Below are positions 1-5,929 of a stretch of 6,173 nt of DNA, piece after piece; positions within the stretch are counted from its first letter, which is position 1, and each line of letters begins with the position of its first letter. The DNA is from an uncultured Bacilli bacterium. GTDB taxonomy: Bacteria; Bacillota_I; Bacilli_A; RF39; UBA660. The position numbers and the translations under genes were made by a program. The notes under the pieces were generated by a model that worked only from the letters and a program-made list of their open reading frames with translations, was not told the DNA's origin and did no database searches. The stretch spans positions 1 through 6,173 of the forward strand of contig CANQVY010000076.1 of the NCBI GenBank assembly GCA_947627405.1, read 5' to 3'.

Positions 1-119
1 CTTGTAAATATGGGAGTGGCCAAAATAGTCATACCTTTTTGAATAATACTTGCCAAAAAAGCCCACAATGACGCTCTAGCTACCACAGATAGTTTTTTGT
101 ATTTTTCTAATACTTTCAT
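1..119 (-). CDS. Wzx-type polysaccharide flippase, N-terminal fragment (cut by window edge)
   Basis: An ATG at 117-119 opens a frame of 39 codons that runs off the left edge with no stop. The peptide begins with a short basic stretch (MKVLEKYKKLS), followed by RASLWAFLASIIQKG and ATPIFT. This is the typical start of oligosaccharide flippases of the MATE/MVF superfamily (PF01943-like), where a first membrane helix follows a short cytoplasmic basic segment and an S-x-W...QKG-x-x-x-x-x-TPIFTR pattern is common. These proteins move undecaprenyl-diphosphate-linked repeat units across the membrane. The start lies 5 nt after the TGA of the PP-loop gene, with only a weak GTGAT-like ribosome site, so translation is probably coupled to that gene. 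It is too short to say which subfamily it belongs to. The identification rests on about 39 residues but fits the locus well. Confidence 0.72.
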   Translation of the reverse strand, partial: MKVLEKYKKLSVVARASLWAFLASIIQKGMTILATPIFT

Positions 120-124
120 AATCA

Positions 125-1477
125 TCACTTTTTATTTTTAAAATTTTCTTGATAAGCCTCATAAGCAGGTCCACGATATCCGTCTAATTTATAATCCAAA
201 TTTAATTTATAGTATAGTTTTCTAGCTAATATCGAATTCCTAAATATATGTCTTAAAAATTTAATAGGTCTATACCATAAATAAGCATAAATATATGAAC
301 CAAAAGATATTTTAACATTATTAGCTTTTGCAATTTTTTTCATGTCTTTTACATAAGATTTTTTATTTAACCCTATCATTTTACCTACATATTTTGCCTT
401 GTGTTTGTAAAACTCTTCTACATCAAAAACATCCTTAAAATTATTTAATTTATTAAAAGAATAAAATTGAACCATTGTTCTTAAACATTTTGAACATATA
501 GAGCAATTATTGTATTTTACGTTATTATTATCCATAAATGCTATTTCGGCGCAAACTTTTAAATTTTTTTGAGCGGGAATAAAATCGGCTATATATTTCT
601 CTTTTTCAATTCTACTATATTCCATACCTGCTGAATAAAATGTTAAATTTTCAGAATTCATACATTGTGTTGTAAACACATCAAAAACTGAACTATCATG
701 CCCATTAGTTTTATTTAAATTTAAAGAAAAATTTGATATAGGGTCACCTGAACTGACATAATATATGTGAATTAGTTTTTGAAGCGCATAAGCTACTGAA
801 CCAAATGTGGTAGAATAAAACATATTAAAAGCACGATATGGTATTTTATAAAATTCAAATAAATTATTAAAGCAACATATTGCTTCTAAATTGCAATCTT
901 TAGCGATATTTAGAATACTGGTAATATTTTTTTTATATTCGTTTTTAACTCTCTCTTTATTAAAATCACTTGTACCACTTGAACTATAAACAATATGTGT
1001 TATCTTATTGCTTTCTGGAATATCCTTAGATAAATGCTTGGCAATAGTATAAAATGTATCTACACCCCCAGAACAACCAGTGGCTACTGCCTTTTCATTT
1101 TTTATTTGTCTATCATCATATGAACCAAATAAACGAATGTTATTCATAGGATAAGATGAATTATATTTAGCTACCATAGGAATATAATATGTGGTTAACT
1201 GGTAATATAATCTTTCAGAAATTGGTGCTTCAAATTCTATATCCATATCAAGTTCCATGGCACTTGATAATAATCCCATAACAAAAGCATCACTACGTTC
1301 CGGACATAAATATTTTTTATAATTTTCATCAAATTCAAAATAACATTCTTTTGTTTTTTCTATATGGGTATTTGGGTCTAACATTGTAATGTTAGCACAT
1401 AACCTAACAGCATCTCCAAAAATTTCAGATTCGCATTCTTGAATATATGGTTTTGATATAACTATTTTATTTCTCAT
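125..1477 (-). CDS. PP-loop ATP-pyrophosphatase-like enzyme with QueC-like cysteine cluster, function unknown
   Basis: 450 residues. Residues 136-141 (SGGVDT, preceded by TGC) are a PP-loop, the ATP-binding signature of enzymes that adenylate a carboxylate or carbonyl oxygen (QueC, asparagine synthetase, tRNA thiolases, WbpG/PseA-type amidotransferases). Cys325, Cys328 and Cys331 (NCSICSKCLRT) form CxxCxxC followed by LR, as in the zinc site of QueC; Cys309 could be the fourth ligand. The protein is about twice the length of QueC. It has roughly 120 residues before the PP-loop and a basic, aromatic-rich tail (about 395-450, including LWYRPIKFLRHIFR) that might sit on the membrane. No queuosine genes are nearby; the neighbours make and transfer a CMP-activated sugar. 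I infer that it forms an amide or related C-N/C-S bond on the sugar acid or glycan, with the substrate unknown. It starts 16 nt after the phosphatase gene, with a weak AAAGAAG ribosome site. PP-loop membership is secure; the reaction is not. Confidence 0.8.
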   Translation of the reverse strand: MRNKIVISKPYIQECESEIFGDAVRLCANITMLDPNTHIEKTKECYFEFDENYKKYLCPERSDAFVMGLLSSAMELDMDIEFEAPISERLYYQLTTYYIPMVAKYNSSYPMNNIRLFGSYDDRQIKNEKAVATGCSGGVDTFYTIAKHLSKDIPESNKITHIVYSSSGTSDFNKERVKNEYKKNITSILNIAKDCNLEAICCFNNLFEFYKIPYRAFNMFYSTTFGSVAYALQKLIHIYYVSSGDPISNFSLNLNKTNGHDSSVFDVFTTQCMNSENLTFYSAGMEYSRIEKEKYIADFIPAQKNLKVCAEIAFMDNNNVKYNNCSICSKCLRTMVQFYSFNKLNNFKDVFDVEEFYKHKAKYVGKMIGLNKKSYVKDMKKIAKANNVKISFGSYIYAYLWYRPIKFLRHIFRNSILARKLYYKLNLDYKLDGYRGPAYEAYQENFKNKK

Positions 1478-1493
1478 TTAAATCAACTTCTTT

Positions 1494-1964
1494 CTAAATT
1501 TCTTTCAATATATTATTCATAATTATTTCGCCAACAGCTGATTCATTACATTTATTAGGTGAAATGTAATCAACTATCTTTTTGATCTTTTCTATAGCAT
1601 CATTGGGACATGCTTTAAACCCACAATTTTTCATGGCATCATAATCATTTTCGTCATCGCCAATATATCCTACATCTTCATAAGTCAAATTTTTCTTTTG
1701 GATTATTTCATCTAACTTTTCTTTTTTACTAACTACATTTTGATATACTTCGCAAATATGCATCTCTTTTGCTCTATTCTCTACTATTTTTGATATTCTA
1801 GATGTCATAATTACAGTAATAATTCCCATACCTGCTAATTTTCTAAGAGGTAATGTATCATGGCAATTAAAAGCTTTCATAACTTCTCCATTTTCACCCA
1901 TATATATTTTTCCATCTGTTAGTGTTCCATCGACATCTAATACTAATAATTTTATTTTTTTCAT
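1494..1964 (-). CDS. KdsC-like HAD phosphatase (3-deoxy-ulosonate phosphate phosphatase candidate)
   Basis: 156 residues, the size of a cap-less C0-type HAD phosphatase such as KdsC (Kdo-8-phosphate phosphatase) or the phosphatase domain fused to some NeuA proteins. Motif I is DVDGTLTDG, with nucleophile Asp10 and acid/base Asp12. The GENGEVMKAF stretch (23-32) is the KdsC/YrbI family beta-hairpin. Motif II is MTSR (Thr54 or Ser55), a motif III lysine lies in KKEKL (Lys81/83), and motif IV is GDDENDYDAM, with Asp103/Asp104 and Asp107 binding Mg2+. Where KdsC usually has a D-G-x-G-I segment after the hairpin, this protein has HDTLPLR. The C-terminal glycine-rich GGxGAVRE tail is replaced by CNESAVGEI. 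Both regions touch the substrate in KdsC tetramers, so a non-Kdo substrate is possible. By position it should dephosphorylate the product of the upstream aldolase. An AAGAGG ribosome site lies 5 nt before the ATG. The family call is strong; the substrate is inferred. Confidence 0.87.
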   Translation of the reverse strand: MKKIKLLVLDVDGTLTDGKIYMGENGEVMKAFNCHDTLPLRKLAGMGIITVIMTSRISKIVENRAKEMHICEVYQNVVSKKEKLDEIIQKKNLTYEDVGYIGDDENDYDAMKNCGFKACPNDAIEKIKKIVDYISPNKCNESAVGEIIMNNILKEI

Positions 1965-1979
1965 TTTGGCCTCTTTTAA

Positions 1980-2474
1980 TCATTTACTTAGACTATGGTA
2001 TATTTCGTTATTAGCGTCATTTTCATAGCTAGTGGCAAAATGACTTTTTTCATAATTAAGTATTGCATCAACTTTTGGTCCAGAACGCTCATTATATTCG
2101 TATTGTAAACTCAAATATGTTTGTACGATTTTTTTGGCCATTTCTACATCTACAACTTTACTTCCTAACGTTATAATATTGCAATTATTACTTAAGCAAG
2201 CGCGTTCCGCACAATAAACATTGGTAACATTTGCTGCATATGCTCCATTAACCTTATTAGCAGCTAGCATCATGCCAATTCCTGTTCCACACATTAATAT
2301 TCCTCTATCATAAGTACCATTAACTACTGATTCAGCAACCTGTATTGCTACATGAGCATAAATTGGGTCATCACTACCAAAGTCTGTTACTTCATATCCC
2401 AAACTGCTTACATATTCTATAATTTCTTTTTTTAAATCTGCTGCGTTTGGATCACAACCTATCGCGATTTTCAT
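1980..2474 (-). CDS. RpiB/LacA/LacB-family sugar-phosphate isomerase
   Basis: 164 residues with the RpiB fold signatures in order: MKIAIGCD at 1-8, LMCGTGIGMMLAANKVNG at 60-77, and LGSKVV at 103-108. By alignment with E. coli RpiB from memory, the general-base cysteine is Cys62, Thr64 lies in the anion-hole loop, Asp8 is kept, and Arg130 and Lys134 lie where phosphate-binding arginines occur. Two usual histidines are missing. The GCDH motif is GCDPNA (Pro9), and the SREHND segment carrying the ring-opening histidine is shortened to SNNCN (95-99). The latter resembles family members acting on ketose/aldose phosphates other than ribose-5-phosphate, including tetrose-phosphate isomerases. A 20-residue tail (144-164) extends past the usual end. 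The family interconverts aldose and ketose phosphates, so here it may supply the aldose phosphate acceptor for the aldolase encoded just upstream. An AAAGGA ribosome site lies 8 nt before the ATG, and the gap to the aldolase gene is 35 nt, the longest in the operon. Confidence 0.86.
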   Translation of the reverse strand: MKIAIGCDPNAADLKKEIIEYVSSLGYEVTDFGSDDPIYAHVAIQVAESVVNGTYDRGILMCGTGIGMMLAANKVNGAYAANVTNVYCAERACLSNNCNIITLGSKVVDVEMAKKIVQTYLSLQYEYNERSGPKVDAILNYEKSHFATSYENDANNEIYHSLSK

Positions 2475-2509
2475 TTTCTTGTTCCTTTCGTATAATTTGC
2501 TTATGTTTC

Positions 2510-4162
2510 TTAATACAGCTTTTTGTCTTTGATTTTATTATTAATAAATTCTAATACTTGATTGAATCTCGACGATGTTAAAAATTCAACTGGTATATCA
2601 TTTTGCTTAGTTAATAAATAATCTAAGAACATTTTAGCTATCGTAGTATTAATTTCATTTGGATTTTCACAAACATTAGATAATTCCAAATCTTCTGTTG
2701 CATAATTATTTGGAGAATATTCATAACCATCAAATCCGGCTATACTTATTGACTTGACCCCTATTATGTCTAATAAACGTAATAACATTATTGCTGAATT
2801 ATCTATTAATTCCCCATGTTGTTGGGCTATTTTAGCATAATCAATGATATATTCTTGTTCGTCTTCTGATATTTTTTTTACATTCGACGAAATGATTTTT
2901 TTATTATTTTTATATGATTCTTGTTCTTTTAAGGTATTATATCTTCGTACATTACTGGTATATATATAGTCAACTTTAAATTCGTTAGGGACAAAACCAA
3001 CACTAATAACAATTGGATTTACATTATTTATATATTCTTGTATTTTTTCTTTCTCTTTAACTGTAGAATGCCCTGGAGCAATAACCAATATATCACGATT
3101 AAATAACTCACTTTTTAATCTATCCATATTTTGATCAATGGCATTATCACTACTTTGCAAATATTTTAAGTAAATTTGTTCAATTAAATCTTTATTAAAG
3201 CGCTTACGTGGAAATTCTCCTAATTCGTCTAATATAGCTCGAATATCTTTGGATCTGATACTACTTTTATTAGTTAAATATTGAATATTATCTACATGGG
3301 TTCCATAACATCCAGCTATAAAATATGGTGTTGTATAACCCCATGTACATTTTGTTCTAATGTTATCCATGTAATTATCGATTAAATCTAAAATTACATC
3401 CATATCATAATCATAATGCCAACGTGTATTTAAGTATTGAGCTATTAATTCAATTGGAGTATTGCCGGCTCCTCTTCCCATTCCTGATATTGTTCCATCA
3501 ATTACAACATCACGAATTCCTACTGTCATTCGTACAAATTCTTGAGATAAAGCATTTGATAATTGCATATTATTATGTGAGTGAAATCCTATTTTACATG
3601 ATGGATTTAAATTATGATTAATTATTTCAAATACACGATGTAAATCTTCTTGATACATTGAGCCAAAAGTATCTACTATTGAAAAACTATATGGTTCAAT
3701 CTCATTAATCATTTTTATTAATTCAATCAATTCTTCATCTGTATATCCCAAAATGTCTACTGGTTGAACAAATAGTTTGTATCCTTTTTCTTTGATTTTT
3801 TTACATGCTTCGACTGCAGCAAATCGTTCATCTTTTTTAAAACATTCCCTTATCGCATCAATTGATTCTGGATCACATTCTTCTAAGTTCTCCATAGAAA
3901 ATTTTCCATAATCCGTTAAAACTGTAAATAAGCAACCATTTTTATCTTTTGGAATAAATTTTTTAGCATCTTCATTATTCCGATATACAGTCTTTCCTTC
4001 ACCATATCCTTCATCTTGTAAAAAACCAATCTCTATACAATCAATTCCCGCTTTAACAAGTCCATCAACAATTCCATGAATTACGTTATCGCCAAATTTT
4101 TTATCTACTAAATATGCTCCATCTCTTAATGTACAATCTAATAATTGCGTATTCTTCATCAT
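2510..4162 (-). CDS. Two-domain DRE-TIM (HMGL-like) aldolase with C-terminal Rossmann-like domain
   Basis: 550 residues. Residues 5 to about 270 form an HMGL-like TIM barrel. LLDCTLRDG (7-15) carries the metal-binding Asp9 and catalytic Arg13; VDTFGSM lies at 163-169; GFHSHNN (192-198) supplies metal ligands His194 and His196; GMGRGAGNTPIEL (227-239) is the glycine-rich loop seen in 4-hydroxy-2-oxovalerate aldolases (DmpG/MhpE) and citramalate/isopropylmalate synthases. The family makes or breaks C-C bonds at a metal-bound pyruvate-type enolate. Residues from about 270 to 350 are helical and DmpG-like. From about 355 a second alpha/beta domain begins with DILVIAPGHST, passes VDYIYTSN (398-405), and reaches ISIAGFDGYEYS (472-483). 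The opening glycine loop and late GFD recall DUF115/GT42-like Rossmann folds, but I cannot assign it. In a CMP-sugar operon with no NeuB/KdsA, the likely role is condensing a keto acid with an aldose phosphate. Translation starts at the first of two adjacent ATGs, 5 nt after the cytidylyltransferase stop. Confidence 0.87.
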   Translation of the reverse strand: MMKNTQLLDCTLRDGAYLVDKKFGDNVIHGIVDGLVKAGIDCIEIGFLQDEGYGEGKTVYRNNEDAKKFIPKDKNGCLFTVLTDYGKFSMENLEECDPESIDAIRECFKKDERFAAVEACKKIKEKGYKLFVQPVDILGYTDEELIELIKMINEIEPYSFSIVDTFGSMYQEDLHRVFEIINHNLNPSCKIGFHSHNNMQLSNALSQEFVRMTVGIRDVVIDGTISGMGRGAGNTPIELIAQYLNTRWHYDYDMDVILDLIDNYMDNIRTKCTWGYTTPYFIAGCYGTHVDNIQYLTNKSSIRSKDIRAILDELGEFPRKRFNKDLIEQIYLKYLQSSDNAIDQNMDRLKSELFNRDILVIAPGHSTVKEKEKIQEYINNVNPIVISVGFVPNEFKVDYIYTSNVRRYNTLKEQESYKNNKKIISSNVKKISEDEQEYIIDYAKIAQQHGELIDNSAIMLLRLLDIIGVKSISIAGFDGYEYSPNNYATEDLELSNVCENPNEINTTIAKMFLDYLLTKQNDIPVEFLTSSRFNQVLEFINNKIKDKKLY

Positions 4163-4167
4163 ATTTT

Positions 4168-4827
4168 CTACTTCCTTTTTATAATGTTCATATATACGAT
4201 ATTAGCAAGTTCAAAATCTTCTGGATAATCAATATCAATACATTCGTTACCTTTTACTTCAGTTATATGTGGTTTAAATCCAATTCTGCGATGATAGTTA
4301 TTGTATAAATCTTTAGTAAAGGCATAGGCAGCTGTCGTTTCATTGTAAAGAGGTTCTAAATCTTGCGTTCTAGGAACATTAGTTGGATCAAAGTTCAATG
4401 CTTCACCACCATCTTTCCACAATAACTTTTGTAATTTCTCAGCTGTAAATGACGAATCACATTGACCACTTTTTACTGCCTGGCAGCATTCATTAATATG
4501 TTCTGGCGTAACAAAAGGCGAAGTACAGTTGCACATAACATAAACATCGGCATCAACCATTTTCATAAATTCGGTAATCAAATCATTTGCGGTTGCTTTA
4601 TCTGTATCTAAAAACTCAGGACGTTTTAAAAATTTTACCGGTGGAATGAGATATTTTACAATCTCTTCGTCACTGCAAAACACATATATTTCATCAATTT
4701 CATCACATTTTATTAATGTCTTCAAAAATAAGGTTATTAATGGTGTCCCATCATCAAATTTTCTTGTATTTTTTCCCGGTGTCCGTTGATTTTTTAACTT
4801 AATTGGAACAAAAGCTACTGTTTTCAT
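4168..4827 (-). CDS. CMP-sialate/Kdo-type cytidylyltransferase (acylneuraminate cytidylyltransferase family)
   Basis: 219 residues, a single-domain nucleotidyltransferase of NeuA/KdsB type (CTP plus 2-keto-3-deoxy sugar acid gives CMP-sugar plus PPi). The N-terminal nucleotide loop is FVPIKLKNQRTPGKN (6-20); the usual form is close to PARxGSKxxPxKN, so the family arginine is Lys10 and the Ser-Lys pair is Asn13-Gln14, while Lys19-Asn20 remain. Other landmarks are FCSD (50-53), NCTSPFVTPEHI (100-111, compare QPTSPLR in NeuA), PRTQDLEPLYNETTAAYAF (152-170, matching the R-x-Q-D-L-x-P-x-Y...N-x-A-x-Y signature), and IDIDYPEDFELA (197-208), whose Asp198 and Asp200 fit the metal-binding pair. It should activate the sugar acid made by the downstream aldolase, isomerase and phosphatase. 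Its ATG overlaps the stop of the glycosyltransferase gene (ATGA), and the aldolase follows after 5 nt. I avoid the name neuA because N-acetylneuraminate is not indicated by its neighbours. Confidence 0.9.
   Translation of the reverse strand: MKTVAFVPIKLKNQRTPGKNTRKFDDGTPLITLFLKTLIKCDEIDEIYVFCSDEEIVKYLIPPVKFLKRPEFLDTDKATANDLITEFMKMVDADVYVMCNCTSPFVTPEHINECCQAVKSGQCDSSFTAEKLQKLLWKDGGEALNFDPTNVPRTQDLEPLYNETTAAYAFTKDLYNNYHRRIGFKPHITEVKGNECIDIDYPEDFELANIVYMNIIKRK
4171..4177 (-). promoter_or_regulatory. Ribosome binding site that fixes the aldolase start
   Basis: AAGGAAG on the minus strand, formed by the last two sense codons of the cytidylyltransferase (Arg-Lys) just before its TAG. It is 8 nt from the first of two consecutive ATG codons and 11 nt from the second, so the first Met (4160-4162) is the better start for the aldolase. 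Confidence 0.65.
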
Positions 4828-5924
4828 TTTTTATCCTTCTCCGTTTCTTTTTTTAACATTGCATAAAATTCATCCAAAGTATCTGGTATATGTATCCCAC
4901 ATTGAGAATTATTTGATTTTAATTTATCCCAAAAACCAGAATATTTATTATCAAATTGTTTAAGATCCGCACCTATACATTTAAATAAAAGATAGGCATT
5001 CATTTTTTCATTGCCAAAAAGTATGCGCTGAGTAGTTACGCTACTACTTCCTATGGAAATTATAACTTTATCAGAAAAATCTCCAGCTACAAGTAGAGCT
5101 TCCCATGGCACACCATTACTTCCTAACGTTTTTACACCTTTTTTTGCAAAACGATCTTCGGGTCTTCGAGGATGCAATTTTATAATAACGTTTTCTTTTC
5201 CAACTATATTTATAATTTTGTCAAAAATTTCTTCGTCATTATATTCTTTATGAAATTCTTCTAAAATGATATATTTTCTATCATATTTAGGAAGTTCATT
5301 TTCTACATTAAATATAATTTTGATATTATCTTTAAATTCTTTTGTTTCTAAAATTGTTTTATCTATTTTAAATACTGGGAACTGCGGTTTATCTATCAAT
5401 AATTTAGGCTCAAATAAATACATTCCGTCTCTATTATCTCTAGATAATTTGATATGAAATATTTTATTTTTTAGGATAATAAATTTCATCAACAAAGTAT
5501 ATTTATTTACTTCTTCATACGGAAGATAGGATATATACCCTTCTTCAAAAATAAACGTTTTTGTATTTTTATTTACTTTGGTTAGATATGCTAGTAATGA
5601 TCCTGTGAAAGAATCATAATTCCAAAAATATATTTCATCATATATTTTTTCATTTTTATCCATTATTTTCTCTAAAAATGATCTAATACAAAAAATGTAT
5701 CTAAATTTTAATATTTTATTTAAATTACTGTTATAATTAATTTTAGCAGTATAAACACTATTAAAAACACCTAATTGAATAATCCTTTCTGCAATATTTT
5801 CGTATCCATTAAATGTATTTGTTAATATTATGCTTGTTTTATCATTTAAATTAAGTATTTGTTCTTTCAAACACATTGCAATGATAATTTGAATAGGAGT
5901 TTCACAAATAAATAATTTTTCCAT
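4824..5924 (-). CDS. Sialyltransferase-like glycosyltransferase (GT52/polysialyltransferase type, CMP-sugar donor)
   Basis: 366 residues, GT-B-like. The start MEKLFICETPIQIIIAMCL is typical of GT52 and bacterial polysialyltransferase-like proteins, in which a short beta strand is followed by a T/S-P-x-Q helix. Three motifs shared by bacterial sialyltransferase families GT38/GT52/GT80 are visible: a D/E-D/E-G motif (FIFEEGYISY, 125-134; Glu127-Glu128-Gly129), an HP motif (IIKLHPRRP, 247-255; His251-Pro252) and a Ser/Thr-rich motif (SIGSSSVTT, 290-298). In those enzymes the acidic residue is the general base, and the His and Ser residues contact the CMP donor. There is no signal peptide or clear membrane helix, so it is probably cytoplasmic or peripheral. 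The gene for the CMP-sugar synthetase starts inside its stop codon, which supports a CMP-activated acid sugar as donor. An AAAGGA site lies 9 nt before the ATG. It is the first intact gene of the segment. Acceptor and linkage cannot be read from the sequence. Confidence 0.84.
   Translation of the reverse strand: MEKLFICETPIQIIIAMCLKEQILNLNDKTSIILTNTFNGYENIAERIIQLGVFNSVYTAKINYNSNLNKILKFRYIFCIRSFLEKIMDKNEKIYDEIYFWNYDSFTGSLLAYLTKVNKNTKTFIFEEGYISYLPYEEVNKYTLLMKFIILKNKIFHIKLSRDNRDGMYLFEPKLLIDKPQFPVFKIDKTILETKEFKDNIKIIFNVENELPKYDRKYIILEEFHKEYNDEEIFDKIINIVGKENVIIKLHPRRPEDRFAKKGVKTLGSNGVPWEALLVAGDFSDKVIISIGSSSVTTQRILFGNEKMNAYLLFKCIGADLKQFDNKYSGFWDKLKSNNSQCGIHIPDTLDEFYAMLKKETEKDKK
4834..4842 (-). promoter_or_regulatory. 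Ribosome binding site of the cytidylyltransferase, inside the glycosyltransferase gene
   Basis: Read on the minus strand this is GGAGAAGGA, 6 nt before the ATG at 4827. It lies wholly within the last codons of the glycosyltransferase gene, whose TGA shares bases with the start codon (ATGA). A strong site plus a 4-nt overlap suggests coupled translation of the CMP-sugar synthetase and the transferase that uses its product. Confidence 0.7.
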
Positions 5925-5929
5925 GAACT

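Noticed and set aside
125..1477. Reading the PP-loop protein as QueC or as a WbpG/PseA sugar amidotransferase
   Set aside because: Only the PP-loop and Cys cluster match QueC, and length and context do not. WbpG-type enzymes need HisH/HisF-like partners, and none is visible. It is kept as function unknown.
1980..2474. LacA/LacB tagatose pathway or housekeeping ribose-5-phosphate isomerase
   Set aside because: There is no LacB partner, PTS or tagatose kinase/aldolase, and the histidine positions expected of housekeeping RpiB are changed. The surrounding genes all belong to glycan synthesis.
3424..3621. Open frame of 65 codons on the plus strand within the aldolase gene
   Set aside because: It lies antisense to the conserved HMGL barrel, including the HSHNN and GMGRGAGN motifs, and is low-complexity Leu/Ile/Phe-rich, as expected of a shadow frame in AT-rich DNA.
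4114..4308. Open frame of 64 codons on the plus strand across the aldolase/cytidylyltransferase junction
   Set aside because: It is antisense to two well-supported genes and their ribosome site. The hydrophobic composition follows from AT-rich antisense codons, and I see no ribosome site for it.
1494..4827. A standard Kdo pathway for Gram-negative lipopolysaccharide
   Set aside because: There is no KdsA, SIS-domain KdsD or WaaA here, and the isomerase and aldolase are from other families.
5053..5457. Two plus-strand open frames (5053-5253 and 5266-5457)
   Set aside because: Both are antisense to the glycosyltransferase, including its HP and SSS motifs, and show no recognisable domain.
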